A program made the translations under genes and the position numbers. The notes below the pieces were generated by a model. That model worked only from the letters and a program-made list of their open reading frames with translations. It did not search any database and was not told the DNA's origin. From positions 7,181,764-7,245,763 of the forward strand of contig CM055754.1 in assembly GCA_029465975.1 (NCBI GenBank): 64,000 nucleotides of DNA. Reading direction: 5' to 3'. The DNA is from Dallia pectoralis. Lineage: Eukaryota; Chordata; Actinopteri; Esociformes; Umbridae. Of this stretch, positions 49,501-60,799 are shown one piece after another (within the stretch, counting starts at the first letter, position 1; every line of letters begins with the position of its first letter).

Positions 49501-52500
49501 GCCATACACTATGGTGCATACACTATGGTGCATACACTATGGGCCATACACTATGGGGCATACACTATGGGCCATACACTATGGGCCATACACTATGGGC
49601 CATACACTATGGTGCATACACTATGGGGCATACACTATGGGCCATACACTATGGGCCATACACTATGGGGCATACACTATGGGGCATACACTATGGTGCA
49701 TACACTATGGGCCATACACTATGGTGCATACACTATGGGCCATACACTATGGGCCATACACTATGGGCCATACACTATGGGCCATACACTATGGGCCATA
49801 CACTATGGTGCAAACACTATGGGCCATACACTATGGTGCATACACTATGGGCCATACACTATGGGCCATACACTATGGGCCATACACTATGGGCCATACA
49901 CTATGGTGCATACACTATGGTGCATACACTATGGGGCATACACTATGGGCCATACACTATGGGCCATACACTATGGGGCATACACTATGGGGCATACACT
50001 ATGGTGCATACACTATGGGCCATACACTATGGTGCATACACTATGGGCCATACACTATGGGCCATACACTATGGGCCATACACTATGGGCCATACACTAT
50101 GGTGCAAACACTATGGGCCATACACTATGGTGCATACACTATGGGCCATACACTATGGGCCATACACTATGGGCCATACACTATGGTGCATACACTATGG
50201 GCCATACACTATGGGCCATACACTATGGTGCATACACTATGGGCCATACACTATGGTGCATACACTATGGGCCATACACTATGGGGCATACACTATGGGC
50301 CATACACTATGGTGCATACACTATGGTGCATACACTATGGTGCATACACTATGGGCCATACACTATGGTGCATACACTATGGGCCATACACTGTGGTGCA
50401 TACACTGTGGTGCATACACTATGGGCCATACACTATGGTGCATACACTATGGGCCATACACTATGGGGCATACACTATGGGCCATACACTATGGTGCATA
50501 CACTATGGGCCATACACTATGGGGCATACACTATGGGCCATACACTATGGTGCATACACTATGGGCCATACACTATGGTGCATACACTATGGGCCATACA
50601 CTATGGTGCATACACTATGGGGCATACACTATGGGGCATACACTATGGGCCATACACTATGGGCCATACACTATGGGCCATACACTATGGGCCATACACT
50701 ATGGTGCATACACTATGGGGCATACACTATGGGGCATACACTATGGGGCATACACTATGGTGCATACACTATGGGCCATACACTATGGTGCATACACTAT
50801 GGGCCATACACTATGGGCCATACACTATTGGCCATACACTATGGTGCATACACTATGGGCCATACACTATGGGCCATACACTATGGGCCATACACTATGG
50901 TGCATACACTATGGGGCATACACTATGGGCCATACACTATGGGGCATACACTATGGGCCATACACTATGGTGCATACACTATGGGGCATACACTATGGGC
51001 CATACACTATGGGCCATACACTATGGGGCATACACTATGGGGCATACACTATGGTGCATACACTATGGGCCATACACTATGGTGCATACACTATGGGCCA
51101 TACACTATGGGCCATACACTATGGGCCATACACTATGGGCCATACACTATGGTGCAAACACTATGGGCCATACACTATGGGCCATACACTATGGGCCATA
51201 CACTATGGTGCATACACTATGGTGCATACACTATGGGGCATACACTATGGGCCATACACTATGGGCCATACACTATGGGGCATACACTATGGGGCATACA
51301 CTATGGTGCATACACTATGGGCCATACACTATGGTGCATACACTATGGGCCATACACTATGGGCCATACACTATGGGCCATACACTATGGTGCAAACACT
51401 ATGGGCCATACACTATGGTGCATACACTATGGGCCATACACTATGGGCCATACACTATGGTGCATACACTATGGGCCATACACTATGGGCCATACACTAT
51501 GGTGCATACACTATGGGCCATACACTATGGTGCATACACTATGGGCCATACACTATGGGGCATACACTATGGGCCATACACTATGGTGCATACACTATGG
51601 TGCATACACTATGGGCCATACACTATGGTGCATACACTATGGGCCATACACTATGGTGCATACACTGTGGTGCATACACTATGGGCCATACACTATGGTG
51701 CATACACTATGGGCCATACACTATGGGGCATACACTATGGGCCATACACTATGGGCCATACACTATGGTGCATACACTATGGGCCATACACTATGGGGCA
51801 TACACTATGGGCCATACACTATGGTGCATACACTATGGGCCATACACTATGGTGCATACACTATGGGCCATACACTATGGTGCATACACTATGGGCCATA
51901 CACTATGGTGCATACACTATGGGCCATACACTATGGGCCATACACTGTGGTGCATACACTATGGGCCATACACTGTGGTGCATACACTATGGGCCATACA
52001 CTATGGGCCATACACTGTGGTGCATACACTATGGGCCATACACTATGGGCCATACACTGTGGTGCATACACTATGGGCCATACACTGTGGTGCATACACT
52101 ATGGGCCATACACTATGGGCCATACACTGTGGTGCATACACTATGGGCCATACACTATAGTGCATACACTATGGGCCATACACTATGGGGCATACACTAT
52201 GGGCCATACACTATGGGGCATACACTATGGTGCATACACTATGGGCCACACACTATGGGCCATACACTATGGGCCATACACTATGGTGCATACACTGTGG
52301 TGCATACACTATGGGCCATACACTATGGTGCATACACTATGGGCCATACACTATGGTGCATACACTGTGGTGCATACACTATGGGCCATACACTATGGTG
52401 CATACACTATGGGCCATACACTATGGGGCATACACTATGGGCCATACACTATGGTGCATACACTATGGGCCATACACTATGGGGCATACACTATGGGCCA

Positions 52501-54332
52501 TACACTATGGTGCATACACTATGGGCCATACACTGTGGTGCATACACTATGGGCCATACACTATGGGCCATACACTGTGGTGCATACACTATGGGCCATA
52601 CACTATGGGCCATACACTGTGGTGCATACACTATGGGCCATACACTGTGGTGCATACACTATGGGCCATACACTATGGGCCATACACTGTGGTGCATACA
52701 CTATGGGGCATACACTGTGGTGCATACACTATGGGGCATACACTGTGGTGCATACACTATGGGCCATACACTATGGTGCATACACTATGGGCCATACACT
52801 ATGGTGCATACACTATGGGCCATACACTATGGGGCATACACTGTGGTGCATACACTATGGGCCATACACTATGGGCCATACACTGTGGTGCATACACTAT
52901 GGGGCATACACTGTGGTGCATACACTATGGGGCATACACTGTGGTGCATACACTATGGGGCATACACTGTGGTGCATACACTATGGGCCATACACTATGG
53001 TGCATACACTATGGGCCATACACTATGGTGCATACACTATGGGCCATACACTATGGGGCATACACTGTGGTGCATACACTATGGTGCATACACTGTGGTG
53101 CATACACTATGGGGCATACACTATGGTGCATACACTGTGGGCCATACACTGTGGTGCATACACTGTGGTGCATACACTGTGGTGCATACACTATGGTGCA
53201 TTCACTGTGGGGCATACACTGTGGTGCATACACTATGGGCCATACACTATGGTGCATACACTATGGGCCATACACTATGGTGCATACACTATGGGCCATA
53301 CACTGTGGTGCAAACACTGTGGGCCATACACTGTGGTGCATACACTGTGGTGCATACACTATGGGCCATACACTATGGTGCATACACTGTGGTGCATACA
53401 CTATGGGCCATACACTATGGTGCACACACTGTGGTGCATACACTATGGGCCATACACTGTGGTGCATACACTGTGGTGCATACACTGTGGTGCATACACT
53501 ATGGGCCATACACTATGGTGCATACACTGTGGTGCATACACTACACTATGGTGCATACACAGTGGTGCATACACTACACTATGGTGCATACACTGTGGTG
53601 CATACACTGTGGTGCATACACTGTGGTGCATACACTACACTATGGTGCATACACTGTGGTGCATACACTACACTATGGTGCATACACTGTGGTGCATACA
53701 CTGTGGTGCATACACTGTGGTGCATACACTACACTATGGTGCATACACTGTGGTGCATACACTACACTATGGTGCATACACTGTGGTGCATACACTGTGG
53801 TGCATACACTGTGGTGCATACACTACACTATGGTGCATACACTGTGGTGCATACACTACACTATGGTGCATACACTGTGGTGCATACACAGTGGTGCATA
53901 CACTACACTATGGTGCATACACTGTGGTGCATACACTGTGGTGCATACACTGTGGTGCATACACTACACTATGGTGCATACACTGTGGTGCATACACTAC
54001 ACTATGGTGCATACACTGTGGTGCATACACTGTGGTGCATACACTGTGGTGCATACACTACACTATGGTGCATACACTGTGGTGCATACACTACACTATG
54101 GTGCATACACTGTGGTGCATACACTACACTATGGTGCATACACTGTGGTGCATACACTACACTATGGTGCATACACTGTGGTGCATACACTACACTATGG
54201 TGCATACACTGTGGTGCATACACTACACTATGGTGCATACACTACACTATGGTGCATACACTGTGGTGCATACACTACACTATGGTGCATACACTGTGGT
54301 GCATACACTACACTATGGTGCATACACTATGG
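46531..54332. repeat. 7.8-kb minisatellite of a 14-bp unit, about 550 units
   Basis: The unit is CATACACTATGG plus a variable dinucleotide, GC, GG or TG. The first unit starts at 46531. Every CATAC I checked from 46535 to 53535 lies at an exact multiple of 14, so 500 consecutive units (7,000 bp) show no net length change. After 53535 come 20 units of 19 bp mixed with 30 of 14 bp. Rare variants include CAAACAC (eight sites between 47949 and 51393), CACTATAG (46751, 46990, 52156), CACTATTGG (48951, 50827) and CACTGTGG, which becomes common after about 51940. I saw no CG dinucleotide in any unit type. The sequence has no plus-strand stop in any frame except the three TATAG variants, so all three plus frames stay open for kilobases. 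Those frames are products of the repeat, not genes. Confidence 0.98.
53535..54332. repeat. composite 3' zone of the array: 19-bp and 14-bp units
   Basis: The 19-bp unit is CATACACTACACTATGGTG, a 14-bp unit with an extra ACACT. I count 20 of these with 30 units of 14 bp, the last ending two bases short. Towards the end they mostly alternate, giving a 33-bp (14+19) composite, with one back-to-back pair of 19-bp units near 54205-54245. Because 33 is a multiple of three, an 11-residue peptide period replaces the 14-residue one, and minus-strand frames open too. Confidence 0.95.
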
Positions 54333-54739
54333 ATAAATGTTATTATTACTTCTGACGGAGCTCAGTTAAAGTGACCTTGGTCTCAGGTTGGTGTATTAAA
54401 AGGTCAAATAAATTACACAACAAAGAAGGGTAGAAGGACATCGTTTTAATAATGCCTGACAATACAAGTTACTAAAGCTCATGGTTCACACAGAAATGTT
54501 CTTAAATAACTTTTTTACAGTAATTGCTACAGTTATTTTTAAGATCAATGTTTTTCGAGCTTAATGTTTGGAATTGTGTATTTGACTTGATGTTCAAACT
54601 AACTCTATTGATGGCCTTGATGCACAGGCAAATTAAGCTCTCAAAGCCTTGTGGACTTGCCCCTAAAATCACAATATTCCCTCTGAATATGAAACAGAAA
54701 AGGATACATTTATCACCAAATGGAAAAATCAATCACATT
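54333..54739. other. unannotated interval
   Basis: Right flank of the array. No exon or repeat recognised. Confidence 0.4.
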
Positions 54740-54935
54740 TATTTTATAAAGTGATTTTTATAACAAAGTTGTCACAAGGGGCTTTTACAAACACAAAGCC
54801 GGAACCTGACAAAGCACACGTCGACAAGTTGGCTCAAGTTGATACGCAGCGGCTAGGAAAAACCTGAACAGGAACCAGGTTCTGAGGCGTTGCCATTCCT
54901 CTTCTGGCTGTGCTAAGTGTTCTTATAATAGTTTT
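54740..54935 (-). repeat. retroposon 3' end
   Basis: ATTTATTTTATAAAGTGATT, GTCACAAGGGGCTTTTACAA, GCGGCTAGGAAAAACCTGAA and GGAACCAGGTTCTGAGGCG then TCCTCTTCTGGCTGTGCT occur in the order found in a common fish LINE 3' UTR. It is read here in reverse, since the TATAAATAAA-like tail faces left. Confidence 0.6.
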
Positions 54936-55204
54936 AGTTTAATAATTTTAAAATGCATTATTTAAACGCCGAGAGTCTTATTAAATAGTCCAGGTCAAAT
55001 ACAGTGAGAAAGGGACAACCGGGAGGGTTGCGGGTTAGGCAGATTGGAGGCTGAAACTGTTGATGTACTTCTCAATATCAGGATATCTTTACTTTTCTTA
55101 ACAAATCTATAATTTTAGGACAAGTTTGTCAAAGTCTCTTATTTGCCTAATGCCCTAAAAGCATTGCGTCATTCCGAACGATGAAATTGATGCGACATGG
55201 CACG

Positions 55205-55604
55205 CGAAATCTACGCACTTATCAAGAGTATTATCCAAAATATACATACAATAAAAACTAGTATCAATTGTAGCAAGTGAAAACATGGGGAACGTAGACA
55301 AACTCTATCTCTACAAATAAGTGTAGTAGTGCATATAAATGGGTACATTAAAACATGGAAAGTGACAATAGCATGAAGATGTCCATTCATCAATATGCTC
55401 ATAAGATGAATGGTGCTGGTTGAGAGTTCTTATTGCCGGGGGTTACAAAGTGTTTGTGTGTCTGGCAGACCGTGCCCTGATGCTCCGCTAACGGCAACCA
55501 GGCGGCCGCCGCGTGATCAGATCGTTGCCTCAGTGGCTATAGTCCTTTATGATGTTCCGTGCTTTCTTAAGGCATCGCAAGTGGTATTCGCCTCGCACAG
55601 AAGG
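55205..55604 (-). repeat. LINE 3' region (Rex1/CR1-L2 type), non-coding or degraded
   Basis: Read in reverse, the part 55400-55600 resembles the end of a Rex1/L2-type ORF and adjoining UTR. On the plus strand it shows GTTGAGAGTTCTTATTGCCG, then GGGGTTACAAAGTGTTTGTG and TCTGGCAG...CGTGCCCTGATGCTCC. The corresponding part of the copy at 61.8 kb has the same order. No frame is open. Confidence 0.45.
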
Positions 55605-55625
55605 GAGATGAGTTAAGCAAATGAG

Positions 55626-55677
55626 TTGGCAAAGCTTTGAATTCTCTGTATTTTTCTTCCATCGTTCTCTCAATCTG
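55626..55677 (+). repeat. 52-bp copy of distant sequence, flanked by a 15-bp direct repeat
   Basis: These 52 bp match 57899-57950 with two mismatches and no gaps. They lie between two copies of GAGATGAGTTAAGCA (55605-55619 and 55677-55691). Confidence 0.9.
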
Positions 55678-56216
55678 AGATGAGTTAAGCACACGCTGGA
55701 GGGCCTTGCGATCAGCCAACACCTCTGAACATCTTACTGAGGCTTGTGTCCGTCACCGTGAAATACTTTTTGGGTAGATGTTTGAATGGATACCAAACAG
55801 TTTGTTTGTTTGTGTGTTTAGTCAAAATATAACATTAAAGAGGTCTGGGATATCCGGTGTAGAAATTTAAAGATAAAAGTCACCGGCACAAAACATATAT
55901 TCAGTCTCATAATCCAAGAGTCTTGGCTTTCATATGATTTGTAACGTTAGATTTAAAGACATAAATGATCAAGTAAGAGATTTAAAGCGTTCAAAGACCT
56001 ATTGATTTAGTTATATTATATCAATTGTTCGGCAATCCACAATCTGTCTATACTGCCCGTCACAGTGCATGTCAGCCAATCAACTCCAAGTAGACATGCC
56101 AGGTAGTATTGAGTCAACCAATGTTTAATCTGGAAAAGGTTATGAGAAAAAACTTCTAAGAACCCAATGGCCACTCTAATAGAGCTCTTGAGATTCTCTG
56201 CAGAGACGACAGAACC

Positions 56217-56249
56217 TGTCAGAAGGACAACCAACTTGTCCTTCTGACA
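56217..56249. repeat. perfect 14-bp inverted repeat, 5-nt loop
   Basis: TGTCAGAAGGACAA, loop CCAAC, TTGTCCTTCTGACA. It could extrude as a hairpin. No promoter or terminator role can be assigned. Confidence 0.95.
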
Positions 56250-56548
56250 AGAACTTTATCGTAGTGAGGGTAGGACGAAACCGTGTGTGAGTAAAAGGCA
56301 TGTATACATTCTGCCTGTAGACCAGAATAGAACTACTAGGCCAGAATGCTACATCTGGCAACAACAAAGTATCGCTAATCACCTGGCTATTAGCATCCCT
56401 ACAGAGACGTGCGGTGGGATCACAAACCCGGGCTCGGGGCCTGGGGCATTCACCATTTTCTTCTTCACTTGTACCATTTGTAGACAAGACACTGCCTCAG
56501 CCACTGTGGAATCATATGGCTCCATTAACCTTGGAAACGGGAGACCCC

Positions 56549-56590
56549 TGGGTGACCCCTGGGTGACCCCCTGGGTGACCCCCTGGGTGC
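56549..56590. repeat. short tandem repeat of (C)CCCTGGGTGA
   Basis: Four units of 13-14 bp, differing by one C. Confidence 0.85.
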
Positions 56591-57430
56591 AGGACATCAC
56601 ACTGCGCAGAACAAGGGCGGACAAATGTTGTGTACAGAGTTCCCAGAAGAACAGGAACAGCATGTTGGTAAAGACGACAAGATAAGAACCGTATATAGTT
56701 TCTTTATCAAGGGAACATGCACTGATGCTTTGTCCACTGTGTCCATTAATAATTCTAATAAGTTCTCTATATTTCAAGGGAGGTATGTGCTATTTGCTAA
56801 CCTCATGAGGGGAATGTTATGATCAGAAAAATAATAGTACTTCTCTGATTGTTCAACTTATTAATCCATGATAAATATGACAATATTGTACCCCGTACAA
56901 TTGGAGCAATTAGCGTGTCTCTGGATCAGACAGGAATGTTATGCGGCAGCCAATCAGGAGTAATCTGCAAAGATTATTGCATTCATTATTACATTATTAC
57001 ATTAAATCAGTGGGTGGAACCCACTAACAATGTACATATTGAAATCTATATGCTATAAATATTTAGTCAAAAATACCAACGTTTATTATTTGCTATCAAA
57101 ATATCAGAGTTCCCTCTTCTGCAATGCAATAGGGATGCTCTCAGCTGCGGGAACAAGGTGACTAGTAATCATGAATAAATACAGAGAGAAGAAAACCTGA
57201 TTCATAGCCTTAAAGAAAACCTGATCTGAATACCCATGTACATGAGATTAGTTTTTTCGCAATAAACCAGCACAAATGTATATTTTTTTTACTTTGTCAT
57301 TACAGGGCACTGTGTGTAGTTTGATGGCACACGAATAATGTAGTCACTGTTAATGGGAGTCCATGAAACCAAATAAATTGGTCTGAATGTTTCCCTGTAG
57401 GCACTGTGGATCTACATTCACTTATTTCTA

Positions 57431-57552
57431 TATGTCTATAAGCTATTTTCGCTATGGGCTAGAATTAAAATATATGTCTATAAGCTATTTTCGCTATGGG
57501 CTAGAATTAAAATATATGTCTATAAGCTATTTTTGCTATGGGCTAGAATAAA
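57431..57552. repeat. 42-bp tandem repeat, about three copies
   Basis: Units begin at 57431, 57473 and 57515: TATGTCTATAAGCTATTTTC, then GCTATGGGCTAGAATTAAAA. The third has one change (TTTTTG). Confidence 0.95.
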
Positions 57553-57898
57553 AAATAAGTGGAGGCCATCCCATAACAACACTTGAGCAACCACATTCAC
57601 ACAACCGCAACACACCGGACATCCCCTGCACATAAAACCAAACAACACTGAGTAGTTCACAGACCACACAGAGCAGACGTTCACGGGGCCGAGGCTTTCT
57701 GATAAAATGACTCCAACAAATACCATTAGATTTGCTGATACAGGGACTCGAGGGAGAAGCGTTACACCCACACCTGTATTAAGTGTATTAATGTGAACAG
57801 TCAGCCTGTTTGACGGGAGTGAAATTCTACATGCTCCAGTGGGAGGCAGGTAGAGACGTGACGGTGAGGGAGGAGCTGTTTGTCACGGACACCTCCTC

Positions 57899-57950
57899 TT
57901 GGCAAAGCTTTTAATTCTCTGTATTTTTCTTCCCTCGTTCTCTCAATCTG
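57899..57950 (+). repeat. source or sister copy of the 52-bp segment at 55626
   Basis: It starts TTGGCAAAGC and ends CTCTCAATCTG. The surrounding TC-rich sequence continues without a flanking duplication, which suggests this is the original and the other is the insert. Confidence 0.85.
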
Positions 57951-60664
57951 TCTTTATCTTTGATTCCCGCCTCTCTTTATCTTTTCCCTTGTCACCACTC
58001 TCAACCTCTCTGTGTATTTGCACATTTTAGACACTAAATGCAGTAACAGAGAAAAGTTTCTAGCCTGTGACATTGCCAATGCCAATTCCCTGGCTGTGGC
58101 ACAGAAACATGATGTGCCCCTGTGCCACATTCAGCTAAACTTTTCACCTTTCATCCTACTTTTCCAAAGCACAAATGTTTAGCTTTCAAATCAGCTTTTA
58201 AATGTCAATGGCATCACGAGTCAATAGCAAGAGCAATAAAATAACGTGTTTTTTTATGCTAAAAGAATGAGGACTTAAGAGAGCTTGTCGAAGGTTGCAG
58301 CCATTGGTGGGAAAAAATGTTTCTTGGGAGCATTTCAATGTTTTTCATGCATACTTTTTCCCTGTACTTTCTTGCAACTATTTTTAGTTGCTTCTTAAGT
58401 GGTTTGCTCTGACTGCCTTTATCAAACTGGCTGAGAGCAACCTATTGCGGTAGTACTCTTTATAAAAACACACACACAAACTCCAGCCTGAAAACATTTA
58501 CCATCTGATTTACTTTGCCAAGCATATCATTATGTTTGTGATGGTCAAAATGTCTTACATTTGTGAATGCCTTAATAACCTTATTCACATTTAAACAGAT
58601 TGGCTTTAAACATGCCTCTGTTTCCTCTAACTGAGTGTATGCCTTTTGACTGCCTGCAATAAAATGTTCTAAATAATCGGCTGACTTCTATTGTTGTTTC
58701 CTGATAGTGGAGTTCTGAACACTGATCTAAGCCAAGGCCAGAGAGATCTGCAGTTCCCTGGATGTTGTTCTAGGGGTCAGTGTTACTTGCTGAATGATTT
58801 TTGCCTTGCTCTTGTATGGATTTTAACACGATGGTCACTTCCGGGAAGATTGAGTACAATTGTTCTCCATTTAAGAAACCACAGAGCCTTACAAATAACT
58901 GTACTCATTTCCATAGGCTACTAATAGACATTAAAAATGACATTCAAATCACATGAGATGAAGAGGTTACAAGTTTTCAGATGTCTTTGTACATAGTGCT
59001 TAGTGCAAGTGCTTTGCAAAGGTATTCAGACTAACCCAAGCTTATTGTCGCATATCCGTCAAACACAGCTGGTAAATAGACGTTTTATTAGAAAGCCCTT
59101 AAATCCAGATGTTGCATTGCCTCAAAACAACCCGTTACTTGCTACTGTATTAAAGCCATTATGCAAAATGACCATTTGAACTTTCTGTCACTTTTTAAAT
59201 TTTGTGATGTTAGTGTCATATGGTGTTTAGCAGGGATTCGCCGATACATCCGTGTTCAGTCGATATCTGCTGATACACGTGGGGGTTCTGGCCGCAGTGA
59301 GCAATAAGAACAAACTTAAAAGCTAGAGTCTGAAGATACAGCACTTCTTGAGATTCAACATGGTTGTCTGAAAGATCTGGGGCCAAATCGTATGATTGGC
59401 TAATTGGCAGAAAGATCGGACACAGACGAAGCACGAACCAGGGCTCGTGTCCGGATTATGAAGGCCATAAGCCTTAGACGACTCAGAAACATCAAGAACG
59501 TGAAGGGTGTTGCCATGCGAAAAAAACACTGAGAGGCATTTGTAAAACTGTGCCGCTCCTTTAGCGGTCCATGGCTGCTTAACACGTACCAAAGTCTAGC
59601 GATAATCACCAAACAATCTTTGTTCCGGGTCAAGACGCAGAAGCTAAAGGCTGCGTTTATCCTGACGCATTGTGCGAGCAGGTGTGACAACAGCTGGTCC
59701 GTGTGCTCAGCTGCTCCAGGCCAGGTGGCTTTGTTGATCAACCAGTCATTGATGTATGTTGGGATTCTGTAACGTCTCTTCTGTAACTAAGGCGGCTTTG
59801 GCACATTGTGTATATGTGAATGAGTGAGTCAAGCCGTGGACAGACTGAACGGAGCGGTAATAAACGTGTAAGCCTCGCCCCCGTAGGCAACAAGCCTCTG
59901 ATATTAGCTGTACACGCAGGACGAACTCTGAAGTGGAGAAATGCCTTGACCTCTGCCGCGTTCGACCGATCGTTTGACCGAATCAAATCTAACAGCGTGC
60001 AATTCCTTAGCAATCAAAACCTGTATAGCATGAAATGCTCGTTGAGGTGCTGTAAATCCAAGGTGGGCCATGCCATGCTCCCTCTTCGTAAAACAAGAAA
60101 ACATGTCTGAAGGAGCCTTGGTGAAGTGGATCGCACTGTTCCTCTGAACTCGAGGGAACCCCGCAAAGCCTGCCAGGCCCCCTTGGAAGCCAGTTGGCGC
60201 CCGTGCGAGACGACGTGAATTGTTTTGCATGGCAAAAACATCTGACGCATCGCTGTAAGCCTTTAGTTGTGGGGGGGTCTCACGGTGTCAACCTGGGTGA
60301 GACTTTTGAGGCTTCGGGGCCTGTTGCCATAGTAACACCAACAGTTCAGCGCCTCACTCTCCGTTCTTCTTAGACACAAACCTGGGCTGTATGTCAGATG
60401 TGGCTGGTCCATAAATCTGGCGGGATCAATCTGTCCACTGGAGATTTTCCGCTTCTCCCTTTCAGATACACTAACATGGTTTAGCCAGAGGGCTCTCAGG
60501 CTGACAGTCACGTGATAGTCATGTGTGCCGTCACCCTCCCTGAAGGCTTTGGGGTCCAGGTGGTATTATCAGCCGCGGGACTCAGTTCTGCTAGCTTTTC
60601 CCAGCACCACCGTTTAGCCAGGGAGTAACACAGTGCCTGGCCTGCGTTACCATGTAGACAGAGA
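57951..60664. other. unannotated 2.7-kb interval
   Basis: The part 59400-60650 is GC-richer than its surroundings and has several overlapping frames of 80-115 codons on both strands, none recognisable. A weak Tc1-end-like string (TTTGCAAAGGTATTCAGACT) lies at 59013. Confidence 0.35.
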
Positions 60665-60799
60665 GCGTTTACCGAGCGTTCCCAGAGAGTTCCCAGAGAG
60701 TTCACGAAGTGTTCACAGAGCGTTCACAGAGGGTTCACAGGGCGTTCACAGATCGTTCACAGAGCGTTCACAAAGGGTTCACAGAGGGTTCACAGAGCG
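60665..60799 (+). repeat. 12-bp minisatellite, about 11 units
   Basis: The unit is GTTCACAGAGCG with variants (CCCAGAGA, CACAAAGG, CACAGGGC). A period of 12 keeps frame, so a plus frame from 60633 reads as four-residue repeats (SVHRAFTE and similar). Confidence 0.9.

Larger units (their letters stand above)
55692..57430. other. unannotated interval with small repeats
   Basis: It holds a hairpin at 56217 and a CCCTGGGTGA tandem at 56549-56590. A pair of overlapping 132-codon frames on opposite strands (56287-56777) resembles nothing I know. Confidence 0.35.

Noticed and set aside
46531..54332. CRISPR array
   Set aside because: Units are contiguous 14-mers with no unique spacers, and the host is a vertebrate.
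46450..54355. Giant plus-strand reading frames of 1,713-2,628 codons
   Set aside because: They occur in all three frames at once, start with the repeat and end within 45 bp of its end, and merely translate a 14-bp tandem repeat that lacks stops.
56287..56777. Pair of overlapping 132-codon frames on opposite strands
   Set aside because: Opposite-strand overlap, an internal CCCTGGGTGA tandem, and no motif; probably chance.
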